Shown: positions 29,568 through 37,332 of the stretch, in pieces
Layout of the letters: each line of letters starts with the position of its first letter
Numbering within the stretch: position 1 is the first letter of the stretch
Assembly: GCF_029839275.1 (NCBI RefSeq)
Contig: NZ_JAOCAH010000023.1
Coordinates: 1 to 42,660 of the forward strand
DNA: 42,660 nt
From: Pseudomonas sp. GD03944
GTDB lineage: Bacteria > Pseudomonadota > Gammaproteobacteria > Pseudomonadales > Pseudomonadaceae
Direction: 5' to 3'
Program-made: the position numbers and the translations under genes
The notes under the pieces: model-generated
The model's database searches: none
What the model was told of the DNA's origin: nothing
What the model saw: only the letters and a program-made list of their open reading frames with translations

Positions 29568-30473
29568 ATGACCATGCATGACCTCAATGATCTGTTCTAT
29601 TTCGCCAAGGTGGTGGAAGCCGGCGGCTTCGCGGCGGCCGGGCGTTTGCTGGGTATTCCCAAGTCGCGCCTGTCGCGGCGTATCGCCGAACTGGAGGACC
29701 GCCTGGACGCGCGCCTGCTGCAACGCACCACGCGCAAGCTGGCACTGACCGACATCGGCGAACGCTACCTGCGCCATTGCCAGGCCATGCTGCTGGAGGC
29801 CGAGCAGGCCGAAGAAGCCGTGGCCACCCTGACCAGCGAGCCGCGCGGCCGCTTGCGTATCAGCGCCCCGGTGGGGATCGCGGCGCTGCCGGAACTGGTG
29901 TCCGGCTTTCTGGCGACCTACCCCCGGGTGCAGCTGGAACTGATGCAGACCAACCGCCGCGTGGACCTGCTCAACGAAGGCATCGACGTGGCCATGCGCG
30001 TGCGCAGTGCCGACGACGAAGACCCCAACCTGATCACCCGACGCCTGTCGCCGGCCCAGGGTTACCTGGTGGCGGCGCCCGCCCTGCTTGAGGGCCAGGC
30101 CATTCTGACGCCGCACGACCTGGGCAAGCTGCCGACCCTGGGCGCCCTGGAAACCGACCGCAAGGTGCACCTGCGCCTGGTGCACGACAGTGGGCATCAG
30201 CAGGAGGTGATCCTGGAAGCGCGGCTGGCCATCGAAGACTTCACCGTGCGCAAGCGCGCGGCCCTGGACGGGCTGGGTTTCAGCATGCTGCCGGCGCCCT
30301 TCTGCCGCGAGGAGCTGGACAACGGCCAACTGGTTCGCCTGCTGCCCGACTGGTCATTGCCCCCGGCCCACTTCCAGGCGGTGTACACCCACCGCCGCGG
30401 TATGCTGCCGGCGGTGCGCGCCTGGATCGAATACGTCAGCCAGGCCTCGCACGACTGGGAACAACCGATCTGA
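29568..30473 (+). CDS. LysR-family transcriptional regulator, divergent from azoR
   Basis: LysR-type regulator of 301 residues (299 if MHDLND at 29574 is the start, which is likely because family members usually begin there and the AGGA spacing is better). The winged helix-turn-helix is DLNDLFYFAKVVEAGGFAAAGRLLGIPKSRLSRRIAELEDRL. The effector domain starts GRLRISAPVGIAALPELVSGFLATYPRVQLEL, typical of the CrgA/DsdC-like subgroup often found next to oxidoreductases. Given the divergent arrangement it probably senses an electrophile or quinone and regulates azoR. Confidence 0.9.
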   Translation: MTMHDLNDLFYFAKVVEAGGFAAAGRLLGIPKSRLSRRIAELEDRLDARLLQRTTRKLALTDIGERYLRHCQAMLLEAEQAEEAVATLTSEPRGRLRISAPVGIAALPELVSGFLATYPRVQLELMQTNRRVDLLNEGIDVAMRVRSADDEDPNLITRRLSPAQGYLVAAPALLEGQAILTPHDLGKLPTLGALETDRKVHLRLVHDSGHQQEVILEARLAIEDFTVRKRAALDGLGFSMLPAPFCREELDNGQLVRLLPDWSLPPAHFQAVYTHRRGMLPAVRAWIEYVSQASHDWEQPI

Positions 30474-30528
30474 TCCGGCGGTCATCCACCTGGCCGTCCC
30501 TTGAACACCACACCTTGGCGCACTTCAG

Positions 30529-30897
30529 ATGAATCAACAGGATATCGCCGCGTTCTGCCTGCAACTGCCCGGGGCGCGGGAAGACTTCAAGTGGGGCAAC
30601 AACCAGGTGTTCTCGATTGCCGAGAACAAGATGTTCGCCATCCTCAACTTCCTCGGCCATGACCTGGCCTTCAAGGTCGACCGCGACCTGTTCCTCGGTT
30701 ACGTCGACCGACCGGGCATCCGCCCGGCGCCTTACCTGGCGCGCGCCCACTGGATCAGCATGAGCTGCACGAAACTGCCGATCGGCGATGACGAGCTGCG
30801 CCAGTTGCTGACCCGCTCCCATCAGTTGGTGGTGCAGAAGCTGTCCAAACGCAGGCAGGTCGGCCTGCTGCTGGATGACGATCAGATCGGCAGGTAG
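30529..30897 (+). CDS. MmcQ/YjbR-family protein
   Basis: Small protein of 122 residues with the YjbR/MmcQ fold: FCLQLPGAREDFKWGNNQVFSIAENKMFAIL, then FKVDRDLFLGYVDRPGIRPAPYLARAHWISM and a C-terminal LLTRSHQLVVQKLSK. The fold resembles DNA-binding domains, but members mostly have no proven role. Its 3' end overlaps the convergent cold-shock/DUF1294 gene by 16 bases, so no terminator separates them. No clear Shine-Dalgarno is seen before the ATG at 30529. Confidence 0.85.
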   Translation: MNQQDIAAFCLQLPGAREDFKWGNNQVFSIAENKMFAILNFLGHDLAFKVDRDLFLGYVDRPGIRPAPYLARAHWISMSCTKLPIGDDELRQLLTRSHQLVVQKLSKRRQVGLLLDDDQIGR

Positions 30898-31616
30898 CGG
30901 CGCAGCAAGTCGCCCAGGAACGCGCCGTCGAGCAGCAGCCAGTCGATCCAGACCGCCTGGTGCAGCACGATAATGCCCCAGAACACCACCTGATACGTGG
31001 CCTTGCGGGTCTTGTGGCGGAAGCATTGCTGGGCCACCAGCGCGCCGGGCCAGCCACCCACCAGCTCCACCACATGCAGGGCCTTTTCCGGGGTGCGCCA
31101 GCGACCGTTCTGCGCGCTGGATTTGTCCTGCCAGTACTGCACGAAGCTGACCAGGCTGGCCACCGGGTAAGCCACCAGCACCCAGACGAAACCCGACGAC
31201 ACCAACAGCTGCAGGCCACCGAGCACCGGCAGGCAGCACAACGCGGCGAGGATCAGCAGTTTGCCGCCGATGTTGTGCACCGGGCCGCTGTCGTTGCGCG
31301 GTGCGCGGGCTTTCCTGGGTGCGGCCTTGCGTGCGGCAGGCCTGGCCGCAGCGGGTTTGTCGGCCTGGGGCCGGGGTTTGCGGCGGATGGCCGGACGGTC
31401 CAGAGCCAGCTCGCCGTCCAGGCGGATGTGTTCGGCGCGGGGCCGCCCCTGGGCGTCCTTGCCGGCGATGTACAGCACCTGGTCACCCGCTACCGGGCGA
31501 CGGTCGCCGCGCATGGCCGAGATGTGGGCGAACAGCTCGGCGCCGCCGCGCTCCGGCTGAATGAAGCCGAAGCCCTTATCATCGTTCCAGCTGCGCAACA
31601 CCCCACGTTGTTCCAT
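30882..31616 (-). CDS. Cold-shock domain fused to DUF1294 membrane protein
   Basis: Fusion protein of 244 residues. Residues 1-70 form a cold-shock (OB-fold) nucleic-acid-binding domain with RNP1-like DDKGFGFIQP and RNP2-like AELFAHISAM. Residues 70-110 are a basic, alanine/proline/lysine-rich linker. Residues 112-244 form a DUF1294 domain with three to four membrane helices and the signature DKSSAQNGRWRTPEKALHVVELVGGWPGALVAQQCFRHKTRK. The architecture, known in proteobacteria, places an RNA/DNA-binding domain on the cytosolic face of the inner membrane. The function is not established. The gene overlaps the convergent YjbR-like gene by 16 bases. Confidence 0.87.
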   Translation of the reverse strand: MEQRGVLRSWNDDKGFGFIQPERGGAELFAHISAMRGDRRPVAGDQVLYIAGKDAQGRPRAEHIRLDGELALDRPAIRRKPRPQADKPAAARPAARKAAPRKARAPRNDSGPVHNIGGKLLILAALCCLPVLGGLQLLVSSGFVWVLVAYPVASLVSFVQYWQDKSSAQNGRWRTPEKALHVVELVGGWPGALVAQQCFRHKTRKATYQVVFWGIIVLHQAVWIDWLLLDGAFLGDLLRRYLPI

Positions 31617-31654
31617 CTGTGCCTGCTCGTGCGAAAAGGCCGCACTCTAGCCAT

Positions 31655-32623
31655 TCAGGCGCAAAAGTGGCGCGCCATAAACGCCAGCAACAGGCGATTG
31701 ACCTCGGCAGCCTGCTCGTTCTGCACCCAGTGCCCGCAGTCGCTTAGCAGATGCTGCTCCAGATGCGGCACACGCTTGGGCATCTGCTTCAGGGTGTAGG
31801 CCTCCAGGGTGCCGACCGGGTCCTTGTCGCCCAGCAGGAACAGCGCCGGCTGCTCGACATTCAGCGCGTCCAGCGGCTCGGTGCGCTGCCAGTTGCGCGC
31901 GAAGTTGCGGTACCAGTTCAGGGCCCCGTGGAAGCCGCGGCCGGTGAAGGTCTGCTTGTACACGGCAAAGGCCTCGGCATCGCACCAGGGTGGCAGCACG
32001 CCGGGGTCCTCCAGGCCGTCCAGCAGGCCAGCGCCAGCGGGCTTTTCCTGGAGGAAGAAATCCTTGGGCACGGCGGCCGAGGTGTTGTGCATCATCAGGC
32101 GCAAGGTGCGGGTGATGTCTGCGTCCATCTCCCGTTCGGCCACGCCGGGCTGCTGGAAATACAGCATGTAGTGGAAGCGGTCGGCGTAGTGCTGGCGCAT
32201 GAAGTCGATCGGTGGCTGGCGCGGCCGCCCGCCATAGGGCACCGCCATGGCCGCCACCGCCCTCACCCGCTGCGGTTCGAGCAACGCCAGGTGCCAGGCC
32301 ACCGGCGCGCCCCAGTCATGCCCGACCACACAGACGTGCTGCTGGCCAAGCTGGTCCATGGCGGCCTGGATGTCGGCGCAGAGCGTGATCAGGTCATAGG
32401 CCGCCGGGTCGGCCGGGGCGCTGCTCTGCCCATAGCCGCGCATCTCCGGGATCAGCACCCGGTAACCGGCCTCGGCCAGCGGCGCGATCTGCTGCCGCCA
32501 GGAGTGCCAGCACTCGGGGAAGCCATGCAGCAGCCACACCGGCGCCCCGTCCTCGGGCCCGGCCGCGTAAAGACTGAGAGTGATGCCATTGACGTCGAGC
32601 AAGCGGTGGTCGAGTGCGTGCAT
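31655..32623 (-). CDS. Epoxide-hydrolase-like alpha/beta hydrolase
   Basis: Alpha/beta-hydrolase of 322 residues with the epoxide hydrolase set. The oxyanion motif HGFPE is at 33-37. The nucleophile Asp103 is in VVGHDWGAPVAW. Lid tyrosines appear in HYMLYFQQPG and NWYRN, and the catalytic His is in the C-terminal DCGHWVQNEQAAEVN. An aspartate nucleophile argues for epoxide hydrolase or fluoroacetate/haloalkane dehalogenase rather than esterase; the EH-type lid tyrosines favour the first. The start at 32623 has AGGAGG five bases upstream, better than an in-frame ATG at 32647. It is separated from uppP by a palindromic hairpin, so it is probably expressed alone. The natural substrate is unknown. 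Confidence 0.85.
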   Translation of the reverse strand: MHALDHRLLDVNGITLSLYAAGPEDGAPVWLLHGFPECWHSWRQQIAPLAEAGYRVLIPEMRGYGQSSAPADPAAYDLITLCADIQAAMDQLGQQHVCVVGHDWGAPVAWHLALLEPQRVRAVAAMAVPYGGRPRQPPIDFMRQHYADRFHYMLYFQQPGVAEREMDADITRTLRLMMHNTSAAVPKDFFLQEKPAGAGLLDGLEDPGVLPPWCDAEAFAVYKQTFTGRGFHGALNWYRNFARNWQRTEPLDALNVEQPALFLLGDKDPVGTLEAYTLKQMPKRVPHLEQHLLSDCGHWVQNEQAAEVNRLLLAFMARHFCA

Positions 32624-32653
32624 GGTGCCTCCTTGTCCGTGGCCCACTATGAC

Positions 32654-32679
32654 AAAGGCGCACCCCGGGGTGCGCCTTT
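32654..32679. terminator. Perfect 26-bp palindrome, likely uppP terminator
   Basis: AAAGGCGCACCCC (32654-32666) is followed directly by GGGGTGCGCCTTT (32667-32679). The stem is very stable but the T run is only three bases, so termination may be partial and works in both directions. It lies 30 bases past the uppP stop. Confidence 0.65.
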
Positions 32680-32708
32680 CATCACTGCGGCGAATACGGC
32701 CCTACGCC

Positions 32709-33539
32709 TCAACCGGCGGCGGTGCTCCAGTCGATCAGGTGCAGTTGCCAGGTGGCCAGGATCAACAGGCCGAAGCCGATCCGGTACCAGGCGAACACCG
32801 CGTAGCTGTGGTGGCCGATGAACTTGAGCAGGGCCCGCACGGCGATCATCGCGAAGATGAACGAGGTGACGAAGCCGATGGCGAACACCGGCAGGTCGGC
32901 GGGCTGGAACAGGTCCCGGTACTTGTAGCCGGAGTACACCGCGGCGCCGACCATGGTCGGCATCGCCAGGAAGAACGAGAACTCGGTGGCCGCCTTGCGC
33001 GACAGGCCGAACAGCAGGCCGCCGATGATCGTGGCGCCTGAACGCGAGGTGCCGGGAATCATCGCCAGGCACTGGGCGAAGCCGATTTTCAGGGCGTCGG
33101 TCCAGCGCATGTCATCCACGGTCTCGGCATGCACCAGGTGCTGACGGCGCTCGGCCCAGAGCATGATCACGCCACCGATCACCAGCGCGGTGGCCACGGT
33201 GATCGGGTTGAACAGGTATTCGTGGATCAGGTCGGCGAAGGCTACGCCCAGCACCAGGGCCGGGCAGAAGGCGATCAGCAGGTTGCCGGTGAAGCGCTGG
33301 GCCTGCTGCTCTTTCGGCAACCCGACCACGACCTCGAGGATTTTCCGGCGGTATTCCCAGACCACCGCCAGGATGGCCGCGAGCTGGATGATGATGTTGA
33401 AGGCGATGGCCCGTTCGCCACCAAAGCCGATGAGATCGGCAACGATAATCTGGTGCCCGGTGCTGGAAATCGGCAAAAACTCGGTGATGCCCTCGACAAT
33501 ACCCAGAATCAGCGCCTGTGCGCCTGCCCAAAGGTCCAT
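32709..33539 (-). CDS. uppP: Undecaprenyl-diphosphatase (UppP/BacA)
   Basis: Integral inner-membrane phosphatase of 276 residues that regenerates undecaprenyl phosphate, the carrier lipid for peptidoglycan and O-antigen; it is linked to bacitracin tolerance. Both active-site signatures are present: EGITEFLPISSTGH (Glu16, Glu20, His29 region) and PGTSRSGATIIGGLLFGLSR. About eight membrane helices are visible. The start at 33539 (MDLWAGAQ) is chosen because TAGGAG lies seven bases upstream and it begins the conserved N-terminus; the in-frame extension to 33665 is not conserved-looking. The KFIGHHSYAVFAWYRIGFGLLIL tail is typical of the Pseudomonas protein. Confidence 0.94.
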   Translation of the reverse strand: MDLWAGAQALILGIVEGITEFLPISSTGHQIIVADLIGFGGERAIAFNIIIQLAAILAVVWEYRRKILEVVVGLPKEQQAQRFTGNLLIAFCPALVLGVAFADLIHEYLFNPITVATALVIGGVIMLWAERRQHLVHAETVDDMRWTDALKIGFAQCLAMIPGTSRSGATIIGGLLFGLSRKAATEFSFFLAMPTMVGAAVYSGYKYRDLFQPADLPVFAIGFVTSFIFAMIAVRALLKFIGHHSYAVFAWYRIGFGLLILATWQLHLIDWSTAAG

Positions 33540-33857
33540 CCAAACTCCTATAACGCGCTGACTGCTGCGCAAACTGCAAAATGAGTGGCCGGCCAGCCAG
33601 GCCAGCGACTCTCGGACTGAAAGCCTGCACCTTGGTTCCGGCCATGGAGAAAAAACCATGAGCACTCAGGTTTGCGGCGCAAGTGCCGAAATGCTATCAG
33701 AGAAGCAGGCTATAAAGCCGCTGCGCTGAATGACTCCGCGCCGCTAAAAAGAAAGACCAGTTGTTACGACGCCAGCCCAGCGTTCACGGGCCGGCGTAAA
33801 CAGGTGGTCCCCTCCTCGCCCCGACCGCAATAACAATAACCGGGAGCAATCCGATCC
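33540..33857. other. 318-bp divergent intergenic region between uppP and the chemoreceptor gene
   Basis: No gene is supported. It contains the uppP ribosome site (minus strand, TAGGAG) and the upstream region of the chemoreceptor. GCCGCTAA at 33740-33747 resembles the -10 box of a flagellar sigma-28 promoter, but the only TAAAG upstream (33713) is 22 instead of about 15 bases away. CCGGGAGCAA before 33858 supplies the chemoreceptor ribosome site. Confidence 0.6.
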
Positions 33858-35492
33858 ATGAACAGTCTGCGTAGCCTTCCCATCAGCCGTCGCCTGTGGC
33901 TGATTCTTGCCGTTTCCGTCCTCATGCTGGTCAGCCTGGGCATCATCATGCTCAAGCAGGTGCACAGCGACCTGTACGCCGCCAAGGGCGAAAAGACCCA
34001 GCACGTGGTGCAGAGTGCCGTCGGCATTCTTACCTACTACCAGAAGCTGGAAGCCGCCGGCACCCTCACCCGGGAAGAGGCCCAGAAGCAGGCGATGGAC
34101 GTGATCCGCGGCCTGCGCTATGCCGGCCAGGAGTATTTCTGGATCAACGACCAGACCCCCACCATGGTCATGCACCCGACCAATCCCAAGCTCGAAGGGC
34201 AAAACCTCTCCGGCTACAAGGACCCGGACGGCAAGCCGCTGTTCAACGAGATGGTGCGTATCACCAAGGCCCAGGGCGCTGGCCAGGTCGATTACCGCTG
34301 GCCCAAGCCGGGCTCCACTGACCCGGTACCGAAGATTTCCTACGTCGAGCTGTTCCAGCCCTGGGGCTGGATCCTCGGTTCGGGTGTGTACGTCGATGAC
34401 GTGCAGGCCGAGTTCCGCAGCCAGGCGGTGAGCGCCTCGGCGATTGGCCTGGGCATCGCCGTGCTGCTGGCCCTGCTGGTGACCCTGATCGCCCGCAGCA
34501 TCTCCCGCCCGCTGCAGGACGCGGTGAACGCCATGGCCAGCATCGCCAGCGGCGAAGGCGACCTGACCCGCAGCCTGGATGCCAATGGCCAGGACGAGCT
34601 GGGCGCGTTGGCGCGGCACTTCAACGCCTTCACCGACAAGCTGCGCCAGGTGATTCGCCAGTCCCTCGACTCGGCCGGGGCCCTGGACCAGGCGGCGCGC
34701 TCGCTGGGCGGCATCGCCGGCAACGCCCAGCAACACAGCCAGCAGCAGTCCCAGCAGATGGAGCTGGTGGCCACCGCGATCAACGAGGTCACCTATGGCG
34801 TGCAGGATGTGGCCAAGAACGCCGAACATGCCTCCAGCGAAGTGCACACTGCCGAGGAACAGGCGGCCCAGGGCCAGAAGAACATCGACGCCAGCCTGCG
34901 GCAGATCGGCCAGCTGTCCGGCACCATCGATCAGGCGGTCAGCGTCATCCAGACCCTGGCCCAGGAAAGCACCCAGATCGGCAGCGTGTTGGAGGTGATC
35001 CGCTCGATCGCCGAACAGACCAACCTGCTGGCTCTCAACGCCGCCATCGAAGCCGCCCGCGCTGGCGAACAGGGCCGCGGCTTTGCGGTGGTGGCCGACG
35101 AAGTTCGCCTGCTGGCGCAACGCACGCAGCAATCGACGGCCGAGATTCAGGGTATGATCGAGCGCCTGCAAGGCAACTCCGAAGCCGCGGTGAAAGTGAT
35201 CAACGAAAGCAGCCGTGCCTCGCAACTGACCGTCGAGCAGGCCAGCCAGGCCGGTGAAAGCCTGACCCAGATCGCCCAGTCGCTGCGCAACCTGACGAGC
35301 CTGAACGCGTCCATCGCCAGTGCCACACTGCAGCAGTCCCATGTGGTCGAGGACATCAACCAGAACGTGACCCAGGCCGCCGGCCTGGCACACAACAACG
35401 CCATGGCGGCCGAGCAATCCAGCGACGCCAGCCAGCGGCTCGGGCAACTGGCCGAACAACTCAACCGGCTGTTGGGCCAATTCCGCGTCTAG
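33858..35492 (+). CDS. Methyl-accepting chemotaxis protein with single Cache sensor
   Basis: Chemoreceptor of 544 residues. Membrane helix 1 spans about 13-33 and helix 2 about 193-215. Between them is a periplasmic single-Cache (sCache_2) domain with QEYFWINDQTPTMVMHPTNP and GYKDPDGKPLFNEMV, a family that often binds small organic acids. A HAMP domain (about 215-270) and a long methylated coiled coil follow. The signalling tip is EVIRSIAEQTNLLALNAAIEAARAGEQGRGFAVVADEVRLLA. The C-terminus (LLGQFRV) lacks a CheR-tethering pentapeptide. It is followed after 14 bases by an uncharacterised gene that is probably co-transcribed. The ligand is unknown; lactate, pyruvate or dicarboxylates are typical for such sensors. 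Confidence 0.92.
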   Translation: MNSLRSLPISRRLWLILAVSVLMLVSLGIIMLKQVHSDLYAAKGEKTQHVVQSAVGILTYYQKLEAAGTLTREEAQKQAMDVIRGLRYAGQEYFWINDQTPTMVMHPTNPKLEGQNLSGYKDPDGKPLFNEMVRITKAQGAGQVDYRWPKPGSTDPVPKISYVELFQPWGWILGSGVYVDDVQAEFRSQAVSASAIGLGIAVLLALLVTLIARSISRPLQDAVNAMASIASGEGDLTRSLDANGQDELGALARHFNAFTDKLRQVIRQSLDSAGALDQAARSLGGIAGNAQQHSQQQSQQMELVATAINEVTYGVQDVAKNAEHASSEVHTAEEQAAQGQKNIDASLRQIGQLSGTIDQAVSVIQTLAQESTQIGSVLEVIRSIAEQTNLLALNAAIEAARAGEQGRGFAVVADEVRLLAQRTQQSTAEIQGMIERLQGNSEAAVKVINESSRASQLTVEQASQAGESLTQIAQSLRNLTSLNASIASATLQQSHVVEDINQNVTQAAGLAHNNAMAAEQSSDASQRLGQLAEQLNRLLGQFRV

Positions 35493-35506
35493 AGGTAGCA
35501 GTCTGC

Positions 35507-36121
35507 ATGAGCAGCATGGAACACCAGGAAATCGACCTCGCCCGGCCGCAGAACCAGGACCTGATTTGGGACCTGGACAGCATCGCCCGGCGCGAACTGG
35601 CGGAGCGCTTCATCAAGCTGTTCGAGAACCGCCTGTGCGTCTATTCCGAGTCCGTGCGCCAGCTCTACACCAACTACAACCTGCACTTCCCCAGTGACCT
35701 GGGGCGCAAGATGGTGGTGCTGCCCAACCCCTACGCCTTCCACGACACCCTGCACGGCATCGAGGCCCATGCCGTGCGCAAGACCGGCCTGTGCGTGCTG
35801 CCCGGCGCGGTGATGGGCAAGCCGGGCCTGCTGCTCGCCACCCAGGTTCGCGAAGGCGGCCCGGCGCCCCGCACCATGCCGTTCAAGCCGGCGCTGGCGC
35901 AGATCATCAGCAACCAGAAGAAGGTCGGCGACGTGTTCCTGCCGATCATGATGAAAGGCGATCTGCGCGAGTTCGACCAGCAGATGCCCTATATCCACCT
36001 GCACCGGCTGCAGGTGGCGCGCCTGACTCGCCTCTCCACCTTCGAGCGTGACGACATTCAGCAGACCATCACCCGCAAGCTGCTGATGCTCTACCGCCAG
36101 GCCGACAGCCTGGCCTGCTGA
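35507..36121 (+). CDS. Unrecognised cytosolic protein co-transcribed with the chemoreceptor
   Basis: Product of 204 residues with no signal peptide, membrane segment or motif I can assign. It is rich in conserved-looking, well-folded segments (IARRELAERFIKLFENRLCVYSESV; LGRKMVVLPNPYAFHDTLHGIEAHAVRK; QIISNQKKVGDVFLPIMMKGDLREFD). Codon use matches the neighbours, so the gene is native. It starts 14 bases after the chemoreceptor stop, with GAGGTAG as ribosome site, suggesting co-transcription. That raises the possibility of a link to signalling or motility, but adjacency is the only support. No gene symbol or function is offered. Confidence 0.8.
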   Translation: MSSMEHQEIDLARPQNQDLIWDLDSIARRELAERFIKLFENRLCVYSESVRQLYTNYNLHFPSDLGRKMVVLPNPYAFHDTLHGIEAHAVRKTGLCVLPGAVMGKPGLLLATQVREGGPAPRTMPFKPALAQIISNQKKVGDVFLPIMMKGDLREFDQQMPYIHLHRLQVARLTRLSTFERDDIQQTITRKLLMLYRQADSLAC

Positions 36122-36198
36122 ACCGCCCGCCGGACCAAGACCGCGCCCGGCGGAGCCGGTACAATCGCCGGCCATCCCGCCTGCCACACCGGAGTCCC

Positions 36199-36765
36199 AT
36201 GTCGTCGATTGAATTGCTGGCGTCCGCCCTCGGGGTCTGGGCGGTCTGGCTCACCGTGCAACAGAACCGCTGGTGCTGGCCGATCGGCCTGGTGATGGTG
36301 CTGCTGTATGGCTGGATCTTCTTCCAGGGCAAGCTCTATTCGAACATGTTGCTGCAGGGCGTCTATGCCGCTCTGCAGGTCTATGGCTGGTGGCAATGGA
36401 GCCACGGCGGCGATCGCCACACCGGCGTACAGGTCAGCCGCCTCGGCGCCCAGGGGCTGCTGCTCAGCCTGGCGCTGGGCTGCGTCGGCGCGGCGGCACT
36501 GGGTTTTGCCATGGCCCATTACACGGACGCCAGCGCCCCCTGGCAGGACGCGGCGCTGAGCGCCTTCAGCCTGGTGGCGCAAGTCTGGATGGCGCAGAAA
36601 CGGGTCGAATGCTGGCCGCTGTGGATCGTCCTCGACCTGCTGTTCGTGGCGCTCTTCATCGACCAGGGGCTCTATCCAACGGCGGCGCTGTACGGCCTGT
36701 TCACCCTGCTGGCCGCGACCGGCTGGGTGACCTGGCGGCGCGACCAGGCGCTGGCGCGCCCATGA
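36199..36765 (+). CDS. pnuC: PnuC-family nicotinamide riboside transporter
   Basis: Membrane protein of 188 residues with about seven helices and the PnuC signatures. These are SALGVWAVWLTVQQNRWCWPIGLVMVLLYGWIFFQGKLYSNMLLQGVYAALQVYGWWQW at the N-terminus (riboside-binding W/N/Q residues) and KRVECWPLWIVLDLLFVALFIDQGLYPTAALYGLF near the C-terminus. PnuC imports nicotinamide riboside by facilitated diffusion, with trapping by phosphorylation. That kinase is encoded by the next gene, which overlaps by four bases (ATGA). GGAG precedes the ATG at 36199. The pair would form an NAD salvage operon. Confidence 0.92.
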   Translation: MSSIELLASALGVWAVWLTVQQNRWCWPIGLVMVLLYGWIFFQGKLYSNMLLQGVYAALQVYGWWQWSHGGDRHTGVQVSRLGAQGLLLSLALGCVGAAALGFAMAHYTDASAPWQDAALSAFSLVAQVWMAQKRVECWPLWIVLDLLFVALFIDQGLYPTAALYGLFTLLAATGWVTWRRDQALARP

Positions 36766-37292
36766 AGGTCCTGGTGCTGACAGGGCCGGAGTCCAGCGGC
36801 AAGAGCTGGCTCGCCGCCGAAATCCAGGCAACCTTCGGCGGCCTGGTCGTCGGCGAGTATGTGCGCCACTTCATCGACCAGGAGCAGCGCGACACCTGCT
36901 ACGCCGATATCGGCACGATCGCCCGTGGTCAGCTGGCGTGGGAAGACCAGGCCCGCGCTGAGCGACCGGAACTGCTGATCCTCGACACGCACCTGCTCAG
37001 CAACATGCTGTGGAGCCAGATCCTGTTCGGCGCTTGCCCGGCGTGGCTGGAGGGCGAACTGCTGGCCCGGCACTACGATTTGCACCTGCTGCTCGACCCG
37101 GTGGACGTGCCCTGGGTCGATGACGGCCAGCGCTGCCAGCCGGAGCTGGAGCAGCGCGTGGCCTTCCACCGTGCCTGCGATGACTGGCTGCAGCGTCACG
37201 CCCTGCCCGTCCAGCACATCCAGGGTGACTGGCAGCAGCGCCGGGAGCAGGCCTTGGAATGCGTCGGCCGGTGGCTGCACTCTCCGGCATGA
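36762..37292 (+). CDS. NadR-like nicotinamide-riboside kinase (AAA/P-loop kinase)
   Basis: P-loop kinase of 176 residues equivalent to the C-terminal kinase domain of NadR, without its helix-turn-helix and NMN-adenylyltransferase domains. Walker A GPESSGKSW is at 8-16, the substrate-side VGEYVRHFIDQ near 29-39 and DTHLLSNMLWSQILFG near 70-85. The late HYDLHLLLDPVDVPWVDDGQR segment matches NadR-type RN kinases. It would convert nicotinamide riboside entering through PnuC to NMN. The four-base overlap with pnuC indicates coupled translation. Its stop is 40 bases from the convergent regulator gene, with no evident terminator. Confidence 0.86.
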   Translation: MKVLVLTGPESSGKSWLAAEIQATFGGLVVGEYVRHFIDQEQRDTCYADIGTIARGQLAWEDQARAERPELLILDTHLLSNMLWSQILFGACPAWLEGELLARHYDLHLLLDPVDVPWVDDGQRCQPELEQRVAFHRACDDWLQRHALPVQHIQGDWQQRREQALECVGRWLHSPA

Positions 37293-37332
37293 GACCGAAC
37301 CTCCTGCTGGCGGATGGAAGAGGCACCACGGC

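Noticed and set aside
33713..33747. Flagellar sigma-28 promoter for the chemoreceptor (TAAAG ... GCCGCTAA)
   Set aside because: The -10-like box is good but the spacer is 22 bases instead of about 15, so it does not form a credible promoter.
33744..35480. 578-residue open frame antisense to the chemoreceptor (similar long antisense frames opposite ybiT, hbcR, the RND and di-haem genes)
   Set aside because: Codon-bias artefacts: no ribosome site, no recognisable domain, and exactly mirrored on convincing genes.
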